64,000 bases of DNA from Streptococcus oralis subsp. dentisani (GTDB lineage: Bacteria; Bacillota; Bacilli; Lactobacillales; Streptococcaceae), in contig NZ_CP034442.1 in the NCBI RefSeq assembly GCF_007475365.1, forward strand, positions 682,001 to 746,000, given 5' to 3'. Position numbers and translations under genes: made by a program. Below the pieces are notes generated by a model, which saw nothing but the letters and a program-made list of their open reading frames with translations, ran no database searches and was not told where the DNA came from. Shown one piece after another: positions 38,521 through 46,254 of this stretch (positions are counted from its first letter, which is position 1; every line of letters begins with the position of its first letter).

Positions 38521-39858
38521 TTATTTATTCTTTCGTTTTGGAGGAGATTGGATAGCGACTTTAACTTCAAAAATCGTTCCTCTAGGTTTGTTATCTTTTA
38601 CGCTAATCGTTCCTCGTAAGGCATCAACAATCTGCTTGGCCAAAGATAATCCAAGGCCAAAGCCACCTTTCTGACGGGTTCTCGCCTTGTCTACACGGTA
38701 AAAACGGTCAAAGATTTTCTTCTTGTCAGCAGCTGAGATTCCAATCCCATTATCCGCTACTGTTAGATAGAGGTGGCGATCTGTAGCATAAACCACAAAC
38801 TCAATTTTTCCATCTTCTTCGGTATACTTGATGGCATTATCAAACAAGATGGTCATGAGTTGTTTTAAGAGCAACTGATCGGTCATGAAGGGACGATAAA
38901 TCCGATTTTCATAGTCAAAAACTCGATCATTTTCAGAAGCAATTAACTCATAGTTGGTAAAGGTGGTTTTAAAGAATTGTGGAGAAACTTCTGCTATTTC
39001 TGGCTTAAGTCCATCATCTCGACGTGCTAAATTGAGAAGGTTGGTTGTAAGGAAACGCATATTCCGAACTTCTTCGAGGCTAGAAGCAATACTTTCGCTG
39101 GATTCCATGATCGTCGCTTCTGGTTTTCGAAAGAGAGTCTCTAAACGATTTTGTAAAACAGCCAAAGGTGTTCTCAGTTCGTGGCTTGCATTTTCAACAA
39201 AGGACTTCTGCTTTTGCATACTTTCCAGCAAGGGTTTGACACTGACACGTGCCAAGTAAACACTGGCAATTAAAGACAGGAGCCAGAAACTAGCCATGAC
39301 TACAACAATTAAATGCTCGTGATTTTGGCTGATTTGCTCAAGCTGGCTGGTATTGATTAGAACCGCCGCATATTTAACATTGCTTGAAACAGTGGACGAA
39401 TTTGTTTCCATCAAGATCATTCGGTAGGTTTCTTCCTGACCGTAGCTATTGACAACTTGGATTTGCCGAATATGATTCAACTCTTTCTTGTCCAGTTTGA
39501 TCTTGTCCAAGCCTAAAAAGCGGTTACCCAGTAAGAGTTGGTTAAAATCCTTGTCAAAGAGCAAGACTTCCGTATTGGAGCTGACATTGGGCTTGATTTC
39601 AGCCTTGCTGGCATCCGCTGTTGCTGGTTGAATATCTTTGACTTCTTCAGTTGCCCGATTAAGGGCTAATTGGATGACAGCTTGAGGGCTAGTGCTAAGG
39701 GCTTGTAGTTTTTCATCTACAGAAGTGTAGAGACTCGAGTGCATGACCTGAAGGATAATCAAGGTCATAGCAGAGAAGATCAGGGTGAACACTCCAAAGT
39801 TTCGAATGAAATAACTGAAATCATCCGCATACCATGTTTTTTTTAGTTTATTGAACAT
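38521..39858 (-). CDS. ciaH: Sensor histidine kinase CiaH
   Basis: A 445-residue membrane kinase. Two spans (about 14-36 and 183-205) flank an extracytoplasmic domain of about 145 residues. The H-box is [10 protein letters not shown] (about 224-233), followed by N-box NAIKYTE, G1 DNGIGI, F-box FDRFYR and G2 [12 protein letters not shown]. It phosphorylates CiaR; the system controls competence, beta-lactam tolerance and autolysis in pneumococcus. It overlaps ciaR by 11 nt. Confidence 0.96.
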   Translation of the reverse strand: MFNKLKKTWYADDFSYFIRNFGVFTLIFSAMTLIILQVMHSSLYTSVDEKLQALSTSPQAVIQLALNRATEEVKDIQPATADASKAEIKPNVSSNTEVLLFDKDFNQLLLGNRFLGLDKIKLDKKELNHIRQIQVVNSYGQEETYRMILMETNSSTVSSNVKYAAVLINTSQLEQISQNHEHLIVVVMASFWLLSLIASVYLARVSVKPLLESMQKQKSFVENASHELRTPLAVLQNRLETLFRKPEATIMESSESIASSLEEVRNMRFLTTNLLNLARRDDGLKPEIAEVSPQFFKTTFTNYELIASENDRVFDYENRIYRPFMTDQLLLKQLMTILFDNAIKYTEEDGKIEFVVYATDRHLYLTVADNGIGISAADKKKIFDRFYRVDKARTRQKGGFGLGLSLAKQIVDALRGTISVKDNKPRGTIFEVKVAIQSPPKRKNK

Positions 39859-40522
39859 CTTTTAAAATATACCCGACACTACGCAAGGTTTGAAGATTCT
39901 CAGCAAAGGCTGTCCCCTTCAATTTCTTACGAACTTTTGAGACATAGACTTCTACAACGGAAATAGTCGTATCGCTATCAAATCCCCATAGACGGTCAAA
40001 AATTTGTGTCTTGGGAAGAATGACATTTTGATTTTGAAGGAAGTAAACCAATAACTCAAACTCTTTTCCAAGCAGTTCCACAGGAGTATCTTCCACTTTT
40101 ACTTCATTCGTTGAAAGGTTGACGACAATATCCCCATAGGTCAAGGTATTTTCGTTAAACTTACCTGAACGTTTGAGAAGGGCTTGGATCCGCATTTTGA
40201 GTTCTTCAAGGTAGAAAGGCTTGGTCAGATAATCATCTGCTCCCAACTCAAAACCATGTCCCTTGTCATCCAAACTTTCCTTAGCAGTCATGATAAGGAC
40301 AGGGGTTGTAATTCCTTTTTCACGCAATTCTTTCAAAACTTGGAAGCCATTTTTTTCAGGCAACATGAGGTCAAGCAGAATCAAGTCATAAACGCCACTC
40401 TCAGCTTCGTAAAGTCCTTCTTCACCATCAAAGACCTGCATGACATCAGCAAAATCATCTAAAAAGTCAAATACTGAGTTTGACAGACCTAGGTCATCTT
40501 CTACTAATAAGATTTTTATCAT
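39848..40522 (-). CDS. ciaR: Response regulator CiaR
   Basis: A 224-residue OmpR-family regulator. The receiver has the acidic pair EDD (8-10), the phospho-acceptor aspartate in [14 protein letters not shown] (about 51), and K in MTAKES. The C-terminal winged helix has the family segment [15 protein letters not shown] and [23 protein letters not shown]. It has SD AAGGAGG and a promoter with a possible auto-regulatory CiaR box. Confidence 0.97.
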   Translation of the reverse strand: MIKILLVEDDLGLSNSVFDFLDDFADVMQVFDGEEGLYEAESGVYDLILLDLMLPEKNGFQVLKELREKGITTPVLIMTAKESLDDKGHGFELGADDYLTKPFYLEELKMRIQALLKRSGKFNENTLTYGDIVVNLSTNEVKVEDTPVELLGKEFELLVYFLQNQNVILPKTQIFDRLWGFDSDTTISVVEVYVSKVRKKLKGTAFAENLQTLRSVGYILKDVQ

Positions 40523-40546
40523 CAGAAACTCCTCCTTGTTATGATT

Positions 40547-40568
40547 ATTATACCAAAATTGCCTTAAA
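40547..40568 (-). promoter_or_regulatory. ciaRH promoter with possible CiaR box
   Basis: On the minus strand TTTAAG-GCAAT-TTTGGT (40568 to 40552) runs into TATAAT (40547-40552). The first half-site is exact for CiaR, the second degenerate; the layout copies that before prsA. Confidence 0.5.
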
Positions 40569-40572
40569 AAAA

Positions 40573-40609
40573 ACTCAACTCTCTCTTGTTTTCAGATAGA
40601 AAGTTGAGT
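40573..40609 (-). terminator. Terminator of pepN
   Basis: Stem ACTCAACT/AGTTGAGT followed by eight Ts on the minus strand; it lies directly upstream of the ciaRH promoter. Confidence 0.72.
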
Positions 40610-40631
40610 TTTTATTTACATTTCGAACGAA

Positions 40632-43178
40632 TTAAGCTTTAGCATATTGGGCTACAACAGCTTCTACTGCCGCTTTCTCACGCTTAATCAAGTCAACACG
40701 CGCTGCAATATCCTTGATTCCCATCTTGATATTACGGCTAAGAGCAAGGTCAGAGAGTTGTGGTTCAAAGAATTCCTTGTACTCTGCCAAGCGTTGATCT
40801 GTTTTAAAGATATGCGATGGGAAGATGACAAAGCTATCAAAGCTCATATCACCACCAAGGGCTGCCTTAATCCAGTCCCAGTTTTCACGCGCCCAAACCC
40901 AAACAGTTTCTTGGGTAGCTTGGTGTCCTAGGAATTGGAGATACCATGAAGAAAGGTCTTGTGGTTTCACCACAAATTTATCTTTCCATGAACTAATCAA
41001 GGTTTGGATATTATCCGTATCTTTACTATAGGCAAGAGCCCCTGCCAACTGACGTTTGAAGACTGCATCCGTCGCATGAGTGTAGAGGTCCAGATAAGTT
41101 GCCACCAAATCCTTGGTCTCATGGTGTTTCATTTCATTGATGAGAACTTGAGCGCGAATTGCTGCTGGAAGTCCTGCAAGATTTTCCTTGTGAGTCGCAA
41201 AGATTTGGCTAGCGACTTGACTAGCTTCTGCATCATTGGAGCGAATCATCATGGAAATGGTCAACTGACGAACCAATTCATCTTCATCTGATTCACCATC
41301 TTTAGCTTCAAAACCAAGACGGTCATAGTTGTGACGAGCCAATTTAGCAACGAGACGGTTAAAGGATTTCTCAGTTTCTGTTCCTTCATCAATAAAGCGC
41401 TCAAGGGCAGAAATCACTTGAGAAACAGCTGAAACCACAAGGTAAGACTCTTCCTTAGCAAGTTTATCAAGCACAGGTAGCAAGTCAGCATAAGAAATGT
41501 GACCTGCCTCAGCAAGCAAACGACGTTCTTGCACGATTTGCAGTTTGCTTGTATTATCAAGTGTCTCTAGCTCAGCAAGAACAGCTTCTAACAAGTCTCC
41601 TTGATAGTCGGTAATGTAGTGGGCAGTATTTTCAGTGTTGAGACGAAGAGCTCCTTCATTTTCAGCAAGAAGAGCTGCATAGCCAGGAATTTCAATACTT
41701 TCAGTTTCGAGTGTATCTGGTAATCCTTTCCAGTTGCTGTTGAGTGGCACAACCCAGAGACGATTCTTGTCTTCGTGCTCACCGATAAAGAATTGTTTTT
41801 GCGAAATCTTCAAGACATCATTCTCAACTTTAACAGTAAGAACTGGATAACCAGGTTGCTCCAACCAAGAATCCATGAAGGCTGCCACATCACGACCAGA
41901 CGCTTGTCCAAGGGCATTCCATAGGTCACGACCAATGGTATTTCCATATTGGTGTTTTTCAAAGTAGGCATGCAAACCTTTAGCAAAATCAGCATCGCCG
42001 AGCCAACGACGAAGCATGTGCATGAGGCGACTTCCTTTGGCATAGACGATAGCTCCGTCAAAGAGCGTATTGATTTCATCTGGGTGTTTAACTTCGACGT
42101 GGACAGACTGAACGCCATCAGTCGCATCACGTTTAAGTGCTCCCGGCACACCACCTGTTTGGAAGTCTTCAAAGATATTCCAAGTTGGCTCGATGGCATC
42201 GACACAGACGTATTCCATCATGTTAGCGAAGCTTTCATTGAGCCAAAGGTCATCCCACCATTTCATAGTCACAAGGTTTCCAAACCATTGATGGGCAAGT
42301 TCGTGAGCGATAACAAGGGCAACTTGTTGGCGGCTAGCAAAGGTTGAGTTCTCATCCACAACCAAGTAAACTTCACGGTAAGTGACAAGACCCCAGTTTT
42401 CCATAGCACCTGCTGAGAAATCAGGAAGGGCAATATGGAGAGATTGAGGAATTGGATACTTAACTCCGTAGTAATCTTCGTAAAACTCGATTGAGCGAAC
42501 GGCGATGTCTAGTGAGAAATCAAGGTTAGATAGTGGGTGGGCTTTGGTTGAGTAGACACCTACGAGGGTACCGTTTTTAGTTTTAGCTGTTACCCCCTGT
42601 AAATCACCAGCACCAAAGGCTAACAAGTAAGAAGACATGCGAGGTGTTGTCTCAAACTTCCAGATACCCGTTTCCTTACGGTTTTCAACATCAATTTCTG
42701 GCATGTTTGACAAGGCCAATTCACCTTCTGCTTGGTCAAAACGTAGAGAAAGATCAAAAGTTGCTTTGGCTTCAGGCTCGTCCACACATGGGAAGGCTTC
42801 ACGCGCAAAATGGCTCTCGAACTGAGTAGACAAGACTTCCTTCTTCACTCCATCAACTGTGTAGTAAGAAGGGTAAATCCCTGTCATGTTGTCTGTAATT
42901 TTTCCTGAAAAAACAATAATCAATTCAACTTGACCAGCCTCAGCCAATTCGATATGAAGGGCTTCATTGTCATGGTCAACTGTAAACGGACGAGCTTGAC
43001 CCGCAACTTCTACAGAAGCGATTTCCAAGTCTTTTTGGTGAAGGGAAATACGGTCACCCTGTGCTTGACCAGTAATGGTCACCTTCCCAGAAAACGTCTT
43101 GGTCTCACGACTCAAGTCTAAAAATAAATCATAGTGTTCAGGAACAAATTGCGTAATAAAATGTTCAACTGCTTGCAT
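40632..43178 (-). CDS. pepN: Aminopeptidase N (lysyl aminopeptidase)
   Basis: An 848-residue M1 zinc aminopeptidase that trims peptides in the cytoplasm. The exopeptidase motif GAMENWG (about 257-263) and the zinc site HELAHQWFGNLVT with the downstream glutamate in WLNESFANMMEY are present. Length is complete. Transcription starts from an extended -10 at 43231-43236, and the leader has a small hairpin AAGAGC/GCTCTT (43201-43216). Confidence 0.97.
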   Translation of the reverse strand: MQAVEHFITQFVPEHYDLFLDLSRETKTFSGKVTITGQAQGDRISLHQKDLEIASVEVAGQARPFTVDHDNEALHIELAEAGQVELIIVFSGKITDNMTGIYPSYYTVDGVKKEVLSTQFESHFAREAFPCVDEPEAKATFDLSLRFDQAEGELALSNMPEIDVENRKETGIWKFETTPRMSSYLLAFGAGDLQGVTAKTKNGTLVGVYSTKAHPLSNLDFSLDIAVRSIEFYEDYYGVKYPIPQSLHIALPDFSAGAMENWGLVTYREVYLVVDENSTFASRQQVALVIAHELAHQWFGNLVTMKWWDDLWLNESFANMMEYVCVDAIEPTWNIFEDFQTGGVPGALKRDATDGVQSVHVEVKHPDEINTLFDGAIVYAKGSRLMHMLRRWLGDADFAKGLHAYFEKHQYGNTIGRDLWNALGQASGRDVAAFMDSWLEQPGYPVLTVKVENDVLKISQKQFFIGEHEDKNRLWVVPLNSNWKGLPDTLETESIEIPGYAALLAENEGALRLNTENTAHYITDYQGDLLEAVLAELETLDNTSKLQIVQERRLLAEAGHISYADLLPVLDKLAKEESYLVVSAVSQVISALERFIDEGTETEKSFNRLVAKLARHNYDRLGFEAKDGESDEDELVRQLTISMMIRSNDAEASQVASQIFATHKENLAGLPAAIRAQVLINEMKHHETKDLVATYLDLYTHATDAVFKRQLAGALAYSKDTDNIQTLISSWKDKFVVKPQDLSSWYLQFLGHQATQETVWVWARENWDWIKAALGGDMSFDSFVIFPSHIFKTDQRLAEYKEFFEPQLSDLALSRNIKMGIKDIAARVDLIKREKAAVEAVVAQYAKA

Positions 43179-43230
43179 AGTTTTCTCCTATTCTAAGTTT
43201 AAGAGCTGTTGCTCTTCTTCAAACAAACTT

Positions 43231-43236
43231 ATTATA
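43231..43236 (-). promoter_or_regulatory. Extended -10 promoter of pepN
   Basis: TGA-TATAAT on the minus strand, about 55 nt upstream of the pepN start. Confidence 0.6.
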
Positions 43237-43300
43237 TCATGTTTTGCTTAAGAAAAAAGGATTGGGCGGCGATTTCCAAAACTTTCTTCCTTCTATCTGT

Positions 43301-43741
43301 CTACAGAGGGTAGACCTTGCGAAACTCTTCCAAAACGACCTTGCTGTCAGGCGTAAAAGTTAGTCCTGCCTCTCTCAGCCAGTCAGCGAAACAGTCCTCA
43401 TGAACCTGACGCCAATAGGCTAGGGATTTGTCACCTTCCCCTTCCTTAAAGGCATGGTCAGCAGAAACTTGATGAAAGGGCTGAACGGAAACCTTTGTAA
43501 TTTCGACAATGCAGACAGCCTGATTTTGACTATCTAAAATGACGTCAAATGTCCCTTCTTGCGGTAGAGATTCGCCTTCTAATGCGTAGAGATCGTAGGC
43601 TGAGGCGGTTGCTGTCTTTTCGCCTTTTAAAACCAAATCTGCCAAGAGATCGGCTTCCACTCCAAAAGCCCAGGCATCTATCTCATCGCCGATAGAGGGG
43701 TTGATTTGCTTGTATGCTTTCCACATTTCTTGAGGTGTCAT
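43301..43741 (-). CDS. ASCH domain protein
   Basis: A 146-residue ASCH-domain protein, a small PUA-like beta-barrel family thought to bind RNA or modified nucleosides. Family features are AFGVEADLLADLVLKGEKTATAS near residue 30 and the strand FDVILDSQNQAVCIVEITKV. The start has AAAGGAG upstream. It is the first of a set of small minus-strand genes upstream of pepN. Role unknown. Confidence 0.82.
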   Translation of the reverse strand: MTPQEMWKAYKQINPSIGDEIDAWAFGVEADLLADLVLKGEKTATASAYDLYALEGESLPQEGTFDVILDSQNQAVCIVEITKVSVQPFHQVSADHAFKEGEGDKSLAYWRQVHEDCFADWLREAGLTFTPDSKVVLEEFRKVYPL

Positions 43742-43765
43742 GGGTACTCCTTTTCATTTACTTTT

Positions 43766-44362
43766 TTATTTAAAGGGATAGAGTTGCTTAAATCCATTTA
43801 TTAAAATATAGTCACGAAGAATTAAAATCATGCTTTGAATCTCATTATTAACTAAATCCCGATCGATTTCCAATTCATTGGAAAAAGTTTTTAAATACAA
43901 TAAATGAAATAAGATTCCCATTCTTTTATTCATTTGCGAAACTTCATCCTTGGCTTTCTCTAACTCTGTTTGAAGAGAGTTTAATCTAAAACCTGTCAAA
44001 AAACGTTTGTGTACCTTTCTTTTCCCAAATACACTCACTTCATCACTATAATTTAATGCATAGAGAATCCTATCTCTTACTTGTGTTAGATATTTTTCTT
44101 CATCTATCAGAATAGCCAGTAAAGCAGAATTTTGCACAGGTTCCCAATAGCGATAATCACCGTCAAAGTTAACTTGAACCATTTTATCAATCATTGACTG
44201 AGCTAAAGCAGTATTATCGGACAGATACAAGATATAACTTAAGCGATTGAGAACATGCATAGCATCCATCTGAGTTTTTTTATTCTTTTTGGGGACCAGG
44301 TTTAAATACGATACTAACTCAGCATCGTTTTCAACCTCTTCGATTAGTTCTTTAACATTCAT
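43766..44362 (-). CDS. Hypothetical helical protein
   Basis: A 198-residue protein I do not recognise. It appears almost wholly helical and acidic at the N-terminus (MNVKELIEEVENDAEL), with no signal peptide, membrane span or clear catalytic motif. Tetratricopeptide-like spacing of hydrophobic residues (NRLSYILYLSDNTALAQSM) can be seen. It is AT-richer than its neighbours and lies next to the 119-aa gene, which suggests a recently acquired pair, possibly immunity or antitoxin-like, but that is a guess. Confidence 0.55.
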   Translation of the reverse strand: MNVKELIEEVENDAELVSYLNLVPKKNKKTQMDAMHVLNRLSYILYLSDNTALAQSMIDKMVQVNFDGDYRYWEPVQNSALLAILIDEEKYLTQVRDRILYALNYSDEVSVFGKRKVHKRFLTGFRLNSLQTELEKAKDEVSQMNKRMGILFHLLYLKTFSNELEIDRDLVNNEIQSMILILRDYILINGFKQLYPFK

Positions 44363-44395
44363 GTATCTACTCCTTTTAATACTTACAATAAGCCT

Positions 44396-44755
44396 TTACT
44401 CTATCCCATCATCTTTATTATATTCTATCATGCAGTTGACTGCATATTCTCCCCATTCCCAAAAGTCATTAAACTCTTCCCGTTGCTCCCAGCCTTCTGC
44501 AGCAAAGTCATGAATGAGTTGAACCCTATTGCTCTTTCCTATTTCAAAACAAGCAGTATCATCACAATCTCCTCTTTTAGCGAATGGAATCAACTTTCTT
44601 GTTGGATACCTTTCCTGCAACCCCTTGTACAGAGATAGCGCCCATTCTGAATCTAAAAAATACCAAATATCAAAATCAACTAAATTGAGTTCTACCATTT
44701 TTTTAAATGATTCAGGATACTGAAATATACTTTCATTCATTAAATAATTTTTCAT
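44396..44755 (-). CDS. Hypothetical acidic protein, possibly immunity-like
   Basis: A 119-residue acidic protein, tryptophan-rich at its C-terminus (FNDFWEWGEYAVNCM). The segment IPFAKRGDCDDTACFE resembles the core of SUKH/SMI1-like immunity proteins, but the match is only by eye. It overlaps the NUDIX gene end by 23 nt, with AAGGTG upstream of the first ATG; a second ATG lies five codons in. No toxin gene is adjacent. Confidence 0.55.
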   Translation of the reverse strand: MKNYLMNESIFQYPESFKKMVELNLVDFDIWYFLDSEWALSLYKGLQERYPTRKLIPFAKRGDCDDTACFEIGKSNRVQLIHDFAAEGWEQREEFNDFWEWGEYAVNCMIEYNKDDGIE

Positions 44756-45233
44756 CTCTCACCTTCCAATTTCTATAGCTTGTCATATCTAATTCTGGAA
44801 ATCCTAGTAATTCAGACTTAACCTTCAAAACTAATGGCGATGCATTTTCTGTAGTAAGTTCTTCCAAATTCAACCAAAGTACATTTGCTGAATCATTACT
44901 TCCATCAAGAACCTCCTGAGGAATTGAATTTTGAGAGTGTTCAAAATCGAGTACTATATCATAAAAGGCCATGATATGATGTACTGCAAAGTCTTGCCCA
45001 TCTTCTTGAACCAGCACATCATAAATCCTAGGATTAGCGTAACCCTTAAGCTTATATCCTGTCTCTTCCAAAACTTCTCTAATCAGAGTTTTCGTCAGTC
45101 CTTCACCAAGTTGCTGACTACCACCCGGTAGATCATAACGATGTTGATAAGGGCCTCTCGTTTTTTCAATGCAGAGAAGCTTCTCATTTTCAAAGCAAAT
45201 GCCATAGACTCCAAAGTGATTTTTGATTTCCAT
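44733..45233 (-). CDS. NUDIX hydrolase
   Basis: A 166-residue NUDIX hydrolase. The Nudix box (GX5EX7REUXEEXGU) runs from GGSQQLGEG to REVLEETGY at about residues 37-59. The family cleaves nucleoside diphosphates linked to another moiety; the substrate is not evident. It lies between the SDR gene and the 119-aa gene on the same strand. Confidence 0.87.
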   Translation of the reverse strand: MEIKNHFGVYGICFENEKLLCIEKTRGPYQHRYDLPGGSQQLGEGLTKTLIREVLEETGYKLKGYANPRIYDVLVQEDGQDFAVHHIMAFYDIVLDFEHSQNSIPQEVLDGSNDSANVLWLNLEELTTENASPLVLKVKSELLGFPELDMTSYRNWKVRDEKLFNE

Positions 45234-45243
45234 CCAACTTCTC

Positions 45244-45942
45244 CTACTTCAAAGACCAACCACCATCAATCGTAATGATTTGTCCTTGCATGGCGCTTGC
45301 TTTTCCACTTGCTAAGAAAAAGCTAAGCTCTGCTACTTCCTCTGGATCAATCCAGCGCTTGATGGGCGTTTCACTAGCCACCCAGTCTGCCAACCCACCT
45401 GGCTCAAAATCCGCGGCGGTCATAGCTGTCTTAACAGCTCCTGGAGCGATACCAAAGACCTGAATACCTGCCTCTGCATAGTCTAGAGCCAACTGCTTGG
45501 TAAAGCCAGCCAAGGCGTGCTTAGACGAGGTATAGGCATGACCACCTCCGCCAGCTAGGCTTGAGGCAATCGAACACATATTGATAATAATTCCTTTTTT
45601 ATTTTCTAGCATTTTTGTCAAATAATGTCGAGTTAGCTCAACAGGAGTTATGTAGTTGATTTCAAAAATCTCTTGAATTTCCCGCGCTGATTGTTCCAAT
45701 AGGGGCTTATAAGCATCCAAAACTCCTGCAGTATTACACAAGACATCCACCTGAGGGCACCAGTCAAAAACAGGCTCTAAATCAAGAGTTAAATCTCTCT
45801 GTAAAAAGTGGAAATCACCGTCTAAGATTGGCTTTTCGACTTGATCCACACCGTAAACTTGATAGCCATTCTCTAAAAAGAGTCGAGCTTGAGCCAGACC
45901 GATCCCTAAACTCACTCCCGTGATCAATACACGTTTAGTCAT
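45244..45942 (-). CDS. Short-chain dehydrogenase/reductase
   Basis: A 232-residue SDR oxidoreductase. The nucleotide-binding motif is TGVSLGIG (residues 8-15), the NAG-like motif is NTAG, and the catalytic Y-x3-K is in YTSSKHALAG with the serine in CSIASS upstream. It resembles FabG-like 3-oxoacyl reductases, but the substrate is unknown. Its start overlaps the DUF2829 stop by 8 nt. Confidence 0.87.
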   Translation of the reverse strand: MTKRVLITGVSLGIGLAQARLFLENGYQVYGVDQVEKPILDGDFHFLQRDLTLDLEPVFDWCPQVDVLCNTAGVLDAYKPLLEQSAREIQEIFEINYITPVELTRHYLTKMLENKKGIIINMCSIASSLAGGGGHAYTSSKHALAGFTKQLALDYAEAGIQVFGIAPGAVKTAMTAADFEPGGLADWVASETPIKRWIDPEEVAELSFFLASGKASAMQGQIITIDGGWSLK

Positions 45943-46171
45943 GCACTTCTACCCAATCTGTCGCCAAAACATCACAAGGTGTCGGACTCCACATGGAAAA
46001 ACCTTCCCCTTCTCCGGACACGTTGATTAGAAAATAGGGCGTCACTTCAAGTGCAACTCCGTTTTGTTCGATGGTGTCAAAAAGTTGGACATAGTTTTCA
46101 GCCCCTCCCCAACCAGTTCGTACATATTTTTTCTTAGCCTTTAATCCAGGCAGGATTTCTTCAAATGTCAT
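45935..46171 (-). CDS. DUF2829 protein (Tad2-like)
   Basis: A 78-residue protein of the DUF2829 family. N-terminal TFEEILPGLKAKKKYVRTGWGG and C-terminal MWSPTPCDVLATDWVEV fit the family. Phage members of this family include Tad2, which sequesters the Thoeris signal 1''-3' gcADPR. Here it is chromosomal, without phage genes nearby, and overlaps an SDR gene. Whether it binds any nucleotide signal is unknown. SD AAGGAG is upstream. Confidence 0.8.
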   Translation of the reverse strand: MTFEEILPGLKAKKKYVRTGWGGAENYVQLFDTIEQNGVALEVTPYFLINVSGEGEGFSMWSPTPCDVLATDWVEVHD

Positions 46172-46200
46172 GAGTGTCTCCTTTGTTGTCTACTTTTTTT

Positions 46201-46206
46201 ATTATA
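46201..46206 (-). promoter_or_regulatory. Extended -10 promoter of DUF2829-SDR
   Basis: TGT-TATAAT on the minus strand, 30 nt before the DUF2829 start; it lies in the T-tail of the lytB terminator. Confidence 0.55.
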
Positions 46207-46207
46207 A

Positions 46208-46241
46208 CAAAAAATCGACAACCAATCTATCATGGTTCCCG
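46208..46241 (-). terminator. Terminator of lytB
   Basis: Paired arms AAATCG..AACCA/TGGTT..CGATTT followed by TTTTTTG on the minus strand, 15 nt after the lytB stop. Confidence 0.68.
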
Positions 46242-46254
46242 ATTTTGTTCTTCC

